Assembly (NCBI RefSeq): GCF_036669915.1
Contig: NC_089320.1
Span: 3,340,129 to 3,404,128, forward strand
DNA from: Pocillopora verrucosa
Taxonomy: Eukaryota; Cnidaria; Anthozoa; Scleractinia; Pocilloporidae
Length of the DNA: 64,000 nt
Direction of reading: 5' to 3'
Of this stretch, positions 48,248 to 59,387 are shown piece after piece. The position numbers and the translations under genes are program-made. Position 1 is the stretch's first letter. Each line of letters starts with the position of its first letter. The notes beneath the pieces were generated by a model. It had not been told where the DNA came from. It did no database searches and worked only from the letters and a program-made list of their open reading frames with translations.

Positions 48248-48734
48248 AGTGAGGATGGATCTTTTCTTCTAGATTTCGTAGCTGGCTGTTCTGTGTTAAG
48301 TGTGATCGAAGAAGTCGTGAAGCAAACGGCGCATGTCTATAACGTTGACTGGCGCCTTCGTTTTCAACGAACAATCACACAACCGCCAAATACGCAAGCT
48401 AAGAAACTTTTTCGCTGTTATTGTTATGGTGCATTGTGCAATAAAGCCTTTTTTTAAAACTATTTATTTTTCTTTTCTATTTCTTTGATATTAAACTGAT
48501 AATATGTCCGCCAAAAAGAGGATTTCCAAGATGGTTGATAGCTTTCTAAGAAAAGCGCCATCGACTGCTTTTTATTTGCAAAGTCACAGCCTTTGCGCGG
48601 GCCGAAAAATCCGAAAATTAGCTGTACATTGTGTGAAAGTTTCAAAGTCGCAGCTCTTTTGAAGAGAGGGGGAATTCCCTTCGAATATCAAAACAGAGTG
48701 TTGTTAATGACCAAAATGGACCATTTGATTCAGA

Positions 48735-48905
48735 ACAATTACGAGGGGTTAACGCTCGAAACGTCAGCTTTTAAACTCTCAACGCTGGCCAATTTAGTAT
48801 TATAAACTCAGTTGATGATGCTTAATCACCCTGTTATACCCTTTCACCGACGCAGCACCACGGTTTCTTTAGAAACTTACCGCCTTTATTCACTTGAATA
48901 AGGGT
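48735..48905 (+). repeat. Dispersed repeat R1, downstream of RCC2
   Basis: It is a third good copy with GGGGTTAACGCTCGAAACGT, GGCCAATTTAGTATT, CCCTGTTATACCCTTTCACC, GACGCAGCACCACGG and TTTCTTTAGAAACTTACCGC. It lies between the RCC2 polyadenylation signal and the 3' end of the minus-strand HYR gene. Confidence 0.8.
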
Positions 48906-49169
48906 TTGTTCAATACCTCCAAAAGCTCTATGACAAAATTGTTTTGTTTCAATATTTATGGGTGTATATCTCTGAAATTGGAGGCTACAGAAGGTTTTAA
49001 TCATATTTCCTTGGGCTTTAGGAAAAATTAACTCCTAATTCTAATCAATCACAAAATAGCTTTCGATTTTGAATGTTTTATTGTTGTAATCCAATGCAAC
49101 GATTTCGTGTTGACAGGCAACAACTCTCGTGCATGACTGGTTAGCTACTCTCTCAGGAGTTGGTCCACC

Positions 49170-50073
49170 TCATTCACTTTTGAATTCTAAAAATCAGGAA
49201 AAACAGAGCATTATCACTAATTTTAGTTGGCATTTAAAAGTAGGGATACGTGAAGATTTAGATATATGAAAATTCACATATTTGCACTGCGGTGGAAACG
49301 TATACGTGGCTTTAAAAATGACTGAAAAAATAACAATCTTTTCAAATCTGGTGAATTTGCTGTAGGCAGTTGAAGAAAGAAAGTTACAGGACAAAATGTT
49401 ACTGCTTTGATAATGTTACGTAAGGGGAAGTATCCCATGGAGCCATGAGATCTCAAAGTGAAAACAAGAATGCGCAAACTGCCTAAAGGACAGGAAAATC
49501 CAAATGATCAGGCTGTTACTGATTTTGTTTTTGAGTAAGATTGTTTGAGAAAGCGACGCTAGTTTTCTGAACTAATCACGCTGCGAGTTAAGTAAACCAA
49601 TCCGACCCCGGATTACCTTGGAAACTTGATCGAAGATTGTAATGTTATTAAGAGAAGCTACCACCCTTAATTACCTGCCCCCGGCAGAACACTTTTCTCG
49701 TTTCTCCGGGACTTGCCGCATGCAATGCTGATGTCGTCTGCCATGAGGCCAAAATCCTGACCAAAAACATCGATGAAGGCTTTTACCAAGTTTTGTTTGG
49801 CTAGTTTCTGGACTTTGGGATCCAAACAGTCTCCTGAAAAACTTTGCCAACTCATTCCTTTTCGAAATAACACTGGTCCATCAACATCTGAAATATATAT
49901 ATATATGAATGTGGGGGTGGAGTGTACCTTAGCAGAAAGTGCTCAATGCCGTGGTAGCAGAGCTAAGTATACATAAGTTAAAGAATTAAAGAGGAAGGTT
50001 AAAGTTCTGTCTGACGAACGCTTAGGCGCGAAATTTAGAGTCACAGAGAATCGATGCGTCCGTCTTTAACTTA

Positions 50074-50112
<39 letters not shown>

Positions 50113-53100
50113 GTATGAAGAGATAATTTTAAAACAATTGGCGGTAATGTCGCTATCTGATTGGCCAATTTTCCATGTCGATAAAAGAACAGACAACGCT
50201 GTCGCGTCAACATGTCACGCACTGCCTTTATCAGCTCTCAAACATTGATGACTTGAAAATTTTGACCTCGATACTGTGGTAAAAAACAAATCGACAGTGG
50301 TTTAGCGAGGTTTGTACTCTTATCGTGAGTCCATAACATTTTGACCACTGTTATGACGAATACCGTTTTCGATAAGAGTGCATACCACGCTAAACCACTG
50401 TCGAAGTGATAAATTCATTGATTTTCAGACGGTGTATAATCAACTCGCCCACAATACGAAAATATGAAGAACTACCAACCAGTACAATCTGGCCAAGGTA
50501 ACTCTTGTGACACCACTGGGCGTGAATCCCATGCAAACCATGTTCCTGTTGATTGGCAGATGTACATATGGGCAGGAACTCTGGTGAAATCCCTGGGGAG
50601 ATTACACTGAGGTGTGCACACTGTCCCGCCTAACAGATGCGAATGCGCGCAAGCCATGAGACCATTCAGTGGAGGAGCATAGGCCGGGCACTTGGGATCT
50701 GAAATGTGAGAGAAGAAGTTGCTAGACTGCTAATATATCAAGAAAATTAGGGCTATGAAGTTATAGTCTTATCAAATAGCGATTGCGAATTTTGATCGAA
50801 GGCCTCTTTCCACGGCCTCGGATAACTAATCGCGAAAGGCATGATCGTATTTGCTATCGTTTACGTGAGAAAAGTAGCTGAGCCGGGCCAGTCCTAGTAC
50901 TTGCTGGGTTACCCCTTGTCGAGACTAGCTCGGCTTGACAAATCAGGAAAAGATGGGATTAATTCTGGCCATCCATTCATGTAAACACCGACCCAATTTG
51001 TAACGCGGTTTCACTAAGTAACACGTTTGCTTGGATTTATTGTTTTATGTTATGGCCTACTACCAATCCATCATTCCAGACTTTGATATCTTTATAATCC
51101 CTTTTTTTGGTCGATAGAAAAACAGACCCACGATCAGTGATAAAATTGTTGACAGATTGACCTTTTCAAACCCTTATAACTTAAATTTTAAGTTAATCTA
51201 TTCGCCCCCTTCCCCCCCAGAACATTGTTGCATCGTGATTCCATGACCCTCAGCTATATACAGGCAAAATTGAATGGGGAAGGGGGGGGTTTACCAATGA
51301 TTTAGAGTGTCGTAGAGACAGGACCAGGTTATTCTACACTTAAATAAGACTCTTCAAATATGATGTGTTAACTAGTTTTGACGCTAATTGCACGCTGTCC
51401 TTGAAGTTATCCACTACAAGTAAAGACTTAATTGTATATTTTCGTTACCCTTAGCAGTGATTCGAACTTGGGTACAAATCAGTCGAGGCACGTTTAAAGA
51501 GGCCTTGAATTTCGCCGAGCCAAATTCGATGAAAGTGATGCCGGAGTTTCAACAATACAAGAAGGAAAATTTTCCCATGACGTCACCAGCAGAGTCGCCA
51601 ATGGGAATTCGAGGAAAATACATGCTAACTACCCCAAGCGAGGGACAACGCAAGCGATCAACTTTCGATTAGTTCTAGATGCATCTGATTGGCTGAAAGG
51701 GTGGCGCCAGTTTTCTAAACCAATCACATCACGTACAAAGTATACCAATGAAACTAATGCAATTTCAGATCAGCAAATATTTTTCTTAGCTGAGATATTT
51801 ACGCGGACGGAACTTATTCACTGACACCCAGACATATCCAATGAAAAGACTGTCCGTAGATGATAGAGCACTTTCCAATAAAAAACAAACAAACAAACAA
51901 AAACAGACTGGCGTACAAAAAATGTAAGGTGCTAAACTCAACGCTGAGCATCCCAGTACAAATTTTTTTTTCCCAAACGCCCCTCTTTTGGAAACCAAAA
52001 TTGATAGCACTGGCCCTACTCACTTAAAACAGTTATAGTGAATGTACATGACGCCTTATTTCCCGACGGGTCCGTGGCCTTGTAAGTAATTCGATGTCGC
52101 CCCACTGTAAAACCGGAATCAGCGACCGACTCAGTAAACAAAACGACGTGTCCTCCAGAGTTATCATCAGCAGTCGGCGGGTGCCAGTGGACAACAGTTG
52201 TGTGACCTGGCCCTGTCTTGATGACTTCCATATCTTTGGGACAAGTTATCTTTGGAGGTTCCTTATCTAAGAAGGAAATGAGAAAGATATTAGTTTTTAT
52301 TTTGAAATAAATGTATCTCATTTAAGTGTGGAAGTTTTTTTCGTAAATGACTCAAGACTTCAGGGCTTGTCACGATTTGAATAACAACAAATGACAATGA
52401 AAATTATTATTCTTTTACTGCTTTTAAGAACTTAGAACTTTGAGTTCCATATGAAAACTGACTCTAACTAAAGAAACATTAACTGGCGTAGCTAGCTGCA
52501 TAAAATCATTTATTCCCTGTAGAAATAAATTTTCTTTTATCAGAGTTCTCTCCGTTAGTATAACTTGTCAAAATAATTTCGTAGAGAGCGAGAAAAAACA
52601 AGTGACACTTACGAAATAACATGATCAACAGTTTAAAGATAAGATAATCGTTTCACAAACTAATATTTGACAACATTTGCAGATAGTGGCATCCCAAAAA
52701 AGAAAATATAAAACTTTTTTTTCAAAAATACTCACCTACAATGGTAACCGTAAACACACATGAATGTGAATTTCCACTGTGGTCCGTAGCTGTGTAGATT
52801 ATGCGTGTTTTTCCAATCGGAAAGTCGTGAGGTGACACAATACCCTTTGGGAAGCTGGTAATTGTGGGCATGTGACCCGAGGTGTCCGTGGCAAATGGTC
52901 TTCTCCACTTCACCCTCCTGGTGGGCTTTTTTGGTTCCGTGTTGCTGAACACGTTATCCGGGCATTCTATATTTGGCGGTTTTATGTCTTCACAAGAACA
53001 ATAATTAGTGTTTTATAACCGCAAAGTTTAAAATTGGCTTTAGCATTATTTTAGCCGGTTACATAATGGGTGGGGTGACCCGCCTAGGCTGGTTGCCCGC

Positions 53101-54151
53101 TCTGCTGGGTAGGGTTACTCTGTTACCTGGGGTGACAGTTTGCCATGTAAATGTCTCAAGGTGGGGTAAACCCGCTCAGCCGGGGTAGCGTTCATGTCAC
53201 AAAAACTAAGACGGCGGGTTTCCTCACCTATCTAGGGTCCCATACATCCATGTAAACAAGCCCCTTAAAAGTTGTCTTACTTTATTGCCAGGTCTTCTTA
53301 ATTATTCTTAGCAGTCTGCAGTCTTTCCCTACATTTCCACAGTTCAATAACCCGCCAACCTCTAGAGCAAAAACTTTATCTCTCCCATCGGCATTCTTTA
53401 TTCCCACGGCATCACCGAGCGTATTTCACCACTAATTTTTACCTCGTGTTTCTCACTGCACCTAGTTCCCACCAATAGCGTAGTTCCATGTTTCTGTACG
53501 GAAACCACACACAACCCATAGTTTCTCTATTTGTTCTGACGGAGGCTTACATTTACAAGCTTACGTTTCGGGAACTGTCCATGGTGGCCCACAGACGTAG
53601 CACCACTGTTTCTTTAAAGATGTATCCCCGGCCTCCCCTCGCACCCACATTTTATTTTTCTCATGTTTTTGTAAACAACTTGCCGTAACTGGTAATTTCA
53701 GCTCTCTTTCAGTTTGTTAGAAAGTTTTTTTTTCCTTAAATGATGGACCTTATTAAAGAAGCAACAATCGATTTAAATAAATGAACGAAAAAGAAAGAAA
53801 ACAATCTCTTACCCTTGCCCTGTTGGAGATATTTTGTCCGCCCTTGATCAGTGGCCAAAACTGAAATAAGGAAAGTTAAAGAATATTTAATGCAAGCATA
53901 AAAAAAAATGTTAGATTTTAAAAATTGGTCTGCCTATATTAACATGAGCCATGATCTGCGGGCCTAAGTAGCTGTAACATATACTTTAAGAATCAAAAAA
54001 TACAGAGAGAAGATTGTGTCAAACGTATTGTCATAGGTGAGGGGAGTAAACATCTTGCAATGTATAGATCGGAGTGAAATCTGATTTTACCTTTCTCCAT
54101 CATACAGATTATTGCTAAGACCATTGTTAGCTTTGACCCCGCAAGCATCAT
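49170..54151 (-). CDS. Secreted HYR-HYR-sushi protein
   Basis: Seven exons join in phase: 54151-54091, 53860-53813, 52987-52736, 52266-52024, 50698-50480, 49887-49675 and 49186-49170, giving 350 residues. Exons 1-2 encode a signal peptide (MMLAGSKLTMVLAIICM, likely cleaved after KVLA). Exons 3 and 4 each encode one HYR domain (PPNIECPDN, YTATDHSGNSHSC; PPKITCPKD, YKATDPSGNKASC). Exon 5 encodes a Cys-rich sushi-like module (CPAYAPPLNG, PWPDCT). Exon 6 encodes a module with SGDCLDPKVQ and DISIACGK. The order resembles part of SVEP1-type proteins. HYR domains mediate extracellular adhesion, so a matrix or mucus role is plausible. All internal exons are phase 1-1. The short last exon (EFKSE then stop) is the least certain. 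A second ATG at 54148 is equally usable. Confidence 0.85.
50076..50109. repeat. TA dinucleotide microsatellite
   Basis: A TGTGTG run passes into about 16 TA repeats, inside the intron between the last two large exons of the HYR gene. A shorter TA run lies right at the acceptor of the exon ending at 49887. Confidence 0.95.
50291..50404. repeat. Palindrome with 35-bp arms
   Basis: The arm 50291-50325 (TCGACAGTGGTTTAGCGAGG and on) is the near-exact inverse of 50370-50404 (GATAAGAGTGCATACCACGC and on), with a 44-bp centre. It is probably a small fold-back element in an intron of the HYR gene. Confidence 0.85.
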
Positions 54152-55392
54152 AGATGTGTCTTTGATATAACAGAGCTGGCCTGAACAAGCAATATCAAAA
54201 AAAACTTAGATCAATTTTTTCCTATAAAGAGAACGGCTGTTGAGCATGAATTGCCAGTGAAATGCAGCTGGTGTACTGTTGAACACTGGATTTCGTACCA
54301 TGGTTATGACTGTACTAAAAGTTGCATAAAAAAACTAGCGATTTTGGTTCCACAAAATTAATATGCAGTGTTGAAAGTCAAATTCCTGCATTATGAAAGC
54401 TCGTAAAGCAGTTAAAATCGACGCACTCAATCCAAATTTTGCTTCAAATGGTTGCTTTGATTGTGGATCGCCAATATTTATTTACTTTGTCATCACTAGG
54501 CCTCTTTTTCTAAAATAAACTCCGGAAATCATGAAACTGTTTATTGCAATTCTATTGTTTTCAGAGTAAGTTGTTAACAAGGAAATTTGTTGAGCTGAGC
54601 CGACCCAACAGGATCCTCATGACTCTGTCATCCCCTGCCAAGTTAAGTCTTTCAATTGCAGTGATCGGTTGTACGTAAATATTTCTAATTAAAACTCCAA
54701 AAGAATATACAGGAGTCACGCCAAACATTTTGACCAATTGTTTTTTCTCTCTCGAATACGTTCATCTTAGTAAGCAAAATTTGGCAATTATAAATTTTTG
54801 GGCGAAATCCCTGAAAAACGCCATGTTTTCATTTCTTGTATCTGGGGGGTTTTCTTGATATGACGAGAAGCTGCTGGGTTTGTATCAGCTTTAAGATTTG
54901 TATCAGCTTATATAGCAGGGGTTTTCCATAAATCTGAAGACTCAAGGTAAGATGCGTCGCGAAAAAGAGGGCGAGAATACATTGCGAAAGTTTGGAGAGA
55001 CAATTCGTCGACCTTCAACCCTTTGCTCTGCATTGCAAAAAACGAGGAAATATTGTACCGGGACGGAAATGTCCTCGTCCGGGAAGCATAAGTAAACATT
55101 GCCGTGGAGAGAACATTTTTGATGTATAAAAAATCCTCTTTTAAAACTTGCTATAATGAATCGAGTGCAAACAGTGTTGTTCTCTTCAAAGCGGACTCAA
55201 GGTGAAGATATTTTCTTTACTTTTTGACTTAGAAAAAGGAAAGAAACCTTTAAAAAATTGTTTGTATTGATAAAAAACACTGAGAAGCTGACGATGTTTG
55301 GAGACGGAGAAGATTAACTTGGATTTCAAATGACCATCTTGAAAACATTTAGGTCAAATTATGGGAGATACCCAAACGCTGATCTACAATAG

Positions 55393-55430
<38 letters not shown>
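55393..55430. repeat. CT microsatellite
   Basis: About 17 to 18 nearly pure CT repeats occur upstream of the HYR gene. Confidence 0.95.
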
Positions 55431-55432
<2 letters not shown>

Positions 55433-58400
55433 GATAAAATAATAAAAAAGGCAAGCGTGTTTTAAGGCATAACAAGCTAAGGCAGGAATGTAATTTATAC
55501 TTACTGTAACAAAAATATCGCTTCAAGAGGGTAGTATGCTTGGCGTGGGAGGAGGCGAATGACGTTTGACCGTGGTGAGACGGATGTTATGCACTTCCCT
55601 TTCTTTGTAATGCAAACACCTTAAAAAGGCCACGGCTGAAAATATTAATGGTGTGATTTTACCAAAATTTCGTTGGCTAGCTATTGTTAATTTAAGTAAC
55701 AGCCAATCGTTTGAGATAATTTTCTGTCAAAACGCTTAATAGGATTTTCAACTATAAGCACGGATGTTCCATGAGCCACGTTAAAAAAAAGAAAAAAAAA
55801 GTTTTTAATATCTCCTTTGGATGCTTATCTATATTATTCATCCTTGGCACCGAGGATCAATATTTAATATGAGGCAGTGGCATCTAAGTTCTATATCATT
55901 GAACAAATAACCTCAGTTAAAACCGGATTATATAAATATTATATTATAAGTTTGGTTAAAACTAGCATTTCCTCAACACTAACTTGTCTTTTCTCTAAAA
56001 GACCCAACTAGTTGCATTTCACATGGGTGACTGGCTCAAGCGTTCCAGAAATGGCTGCACCAGCCTTGATCAAGATGGCAAAAGCCGGGCTGTCAATCAA
56101 GCACCTTTCGATTCACGTCAATTGAAAACCTAATTAGCAAACTCAGGAACTTACTTCCGATCTCGTTCTTGGAATAATTACTTTCGAGCTGTTTACTCCT
56201 TCCAAATTGACTTTCCTCTTATCATCCCTAGATCTAATATTTTAAGATGAGATCTGGGTCGACTGAAATAAGACTTGCTTCATAAAAATTAAAAAGAATA
56301 AGCTGACAGAATTAAGGTTAAACTAAATAAGGAAAAGTTTGTTGTACCAGTCAATAAGGAAAAAAAATTGAACACACCGCGTTTTCATAAATTAAAGAGA
56401 ATTGTTTATCACAGATTCAGTGCAGTGGATGAAATTATAAAATATTTACGGTTAACACCACCTCAAGTGAGAGTATTGATTCTATATAAAATCTTAAAAT
56501 TAATGTAGAAACTCGTCTCTGATGGCGAATTCGGCAGACGATAAACTCGAAATTATGAATTAGAAATGATAATATTAGAGAGAAATTTCTAGAAGTCTCT
56601 GAAAAGAAATTAACTTAACAAAAAGTATTACAAATAATCATCGTGTCAACATTAAAATGACATCAATATGACAGCAAACAAAACATTATTTTCTGAGAAC
56701 TCGCTAAAAAAGCCAATTATCAAGACAACAGAAAATCTGCACAACAATAAAATTCACGATAAGAATATATCAATTGATCAAAACTATCAACAGCTAACAG
56801 CAAGTATGGGTCGTAGTGGATAGCGTGTATTTGCCAGTTTTCGCAGTTCACACAATCCTCATTAGGACCTTAAGCAGTCAGGACTGTAACGCTAAGGACG
56901 ACTGCGATTAAAAAATGAATTTCTGCCTATAATTAGAATTTCAAAAATGGCTCCATTTGTTTACCATCCCATACGGCGCCACACCTCAACTTCAGCATAA
57001 CGTATTAAAGAAGCGTTCAGTTCCAAATGGAAATTAAAATAATTGGCCGTCGCGGTTTCGGTTCGCAGACGACGCAAATTATGGTGATTTCACGTTATCG
57101 TTTTGCACAGGACGGCTTAGAAATGTACAAAGTTTTAAAACACACTTGCTGAGCTATTGTTCTGCCCATTAGATCTTTTGTTTTTCCATGTCCTCGTTGC
57201 CGTCGCCGTCGTGGTTTGCTTAAGGTCCTTAATATCATGTGACCTGCGCGTAAGCTAAGCATTTAACACTTGATATTGTCTTCGTTGTTTCCGTTTTAAG
57301 GTGAAGTGGGGTTCGTTTACCTTTGTTTGTGAAAAACAAAGCTTGTTCTTAAAATAAAAATGAGAGTCTTCTCTTTTTCCACGACAATACACGAGATGAA
57401 TCATGGAAAAACCAAGAAACAAGAATACGCATTTTTATGAATTCTTATGAATACCGCTACGAAACATCATTTTTCATTTCAAGAAATCTCATGATTTGTA
57501 TTTCATCAATCATTTTAATCAAACTTATTTAAAAAACAATATTGATTATAATGAATAAAGAAAACCATGTCTATTATTATTTATGCTAGGAAGTAGAAGT
57601 TCGTTTTGGTTTTTCAATAAGACCTTGGAATCCACTTTTCGAGATCTTGCGCCTAGCCATCAAACAAAGTGCTTCTACGTTTCTTAATGCAGTGTTTCTA
57701 GTTTTTAAAATCCATTTGTCAGAGAAAATATTCTACTTATGCCAATTTACCATGCTAAAAGGGAGAAACTACTCCTGTAAATGCACTTAAAGCTGTAAAT
57801 TGGATCCGCTCAACTTAACACAGCTGAATCAATTCAACAAATAACATGTTATCTTTAAGGAAGGCGAAGAAATTTCCTCTTTTCTATGTTGGTTCAGGTT
57901 TACACTTCTCAGAGTGGTTTGACGATCACGGGAACAAAATCGGCATTCCCTGAGGACAGCTTTTGCATACGCCATGTGGGATGCACATTTCGAACCAATT
58001 GGCTTCCCTTTCATTGTTGTACTAAGGCTAACTCTGCCTCTAGAATAATTAGTTGTTCTTATAATTAGAAGTAATTATTTGTTTCAATTATCACGGCTTT
58101 CTCTAAAATAAGACGTTGTAAAAATATTGGTCAAAACAGTTGAAAAAACTTTTGGATACGATTTCCTCGTATAAAAATTTCCAATTGGTATGGCCTCAAT
58201 ATCAGTCTCATGTGGTTCAGAAATGTTCCTAATTATTGATTCTTTTCGCATTTTTACCTTTTCTAATTCGATGAGAAGCGAGTGATTATAAGTGCGGATG
58301 TAACTTGACAGCTGCGTCAGTGTAAGATTCTGTTTCACCGATTTCTATGAAGACTGGAGACAAAATTTAAATCAATAGAGCTGTTATTCGTGCTTGCCTC

Positions 58401-59055
58401 AGTAGCAGTGACCACTTAAAGAATTAAAAAAAAAAGTGTGTTGTGCGCAATATTCATGCCGGATCGATATATACCAAATGGAATTACAAACAAAAAGAAT
58501 TACAATGTTTCGTGTTGTAGCGTGCAAAATCAACTAGCAACTGGCTCGATAAATGATTTTACTACTTTCTTTATTGAGATATCCCACAATTAGAAATCTA
58601 CGTGACGAAACATATTTCATCAAACTTCCCTAATAACAAGTAAAACAGCTGCCTATGTTTCGTAGGCCTGATTGCCTTGATGCTTCTACGGAGGTTCACA
58701 CAAGAATCTGGGTATTAAACACCAAACATTGCCGTGCTGAACTCTAAAAGATAAAGAAAAAAAAATTTATTACTATGTATAAAGATCATTTATCAAAGAG
58801 TTCGTAATGGGGGCAAAGATAAATGGACGACAGTAAAACGTTTCATTTAAATTTCCCCCAGGACTGCCGTAGCCGTCATATATATGAGACTACAAGATTC
58901 CTTGACGATAAGAATACTTTCCGCCGGTTTGTGAAACAATGTTAGTGGTTGAACCTACCTCAAATTAGCGATTAAAATAAGGATATACTAATAATAATGT
59001 CCCTTATTTCTTTTTATCCTTTCCTACCCCGTTCCCTTTTGTTCAATTTGCGAGT

Positions 59056-59266
59056 CTTAACCCTTTAACTCCCCTAAGATTAACATGTAACTTCTCACTA
59101 TAAAATCCACACATTATCCAGCAAGCAAGTAATGAGAATACTTAAACTTATCAGGCAGACGTTAGTAGTCTTGATCTAACACCAAATTCTCGTGACTGAT
59201 TTACAAGGAAATGTGTAGCAGCTAGAGGGGAGAATTAACAATCAGATCATGTGAGTTATAGGGTAT
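59056..59266. mobile_element. MITE-like inverted-repeat element, second copy
   Basis: It starts CTTAACCCTTTAACTCCCC and ends with the inverted GTGAGTTATAGGGTATAAG. It shares size and internal features (CACCAAATTCTC, GGGAGAATT-ACAATCAGATC) with 40,190-40,405. Confidence 0.75.
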
Positions 59267-59387
59267 AAGTGTTTTCCGCCTTTAGCAATGTATAGTTTGG
59301 TTCACAACGAGCAATAAGAAGTATGCACTCTTCCCACAGATATTGTTCCACTCAGCCACAGCAGACCTCTGTTAATTATCTCCCCAT

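Larger units (their letters stand above)
54152..59387. other. Intergenic stretch, no gene recognised
   Basis: This should contain the promoter and any 5' UTR exon of the minus-strand HYR gene, and the 3' UTR of the discoidin gene. A CT microsatellite lies at 55,393-55,430. A MITE copy lies at 59,056-59,266. Scattered ORFs of 60-85 codons look random: they have no domain motif and no neighbouring splice-compatible exon. Confidence 0.5.
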
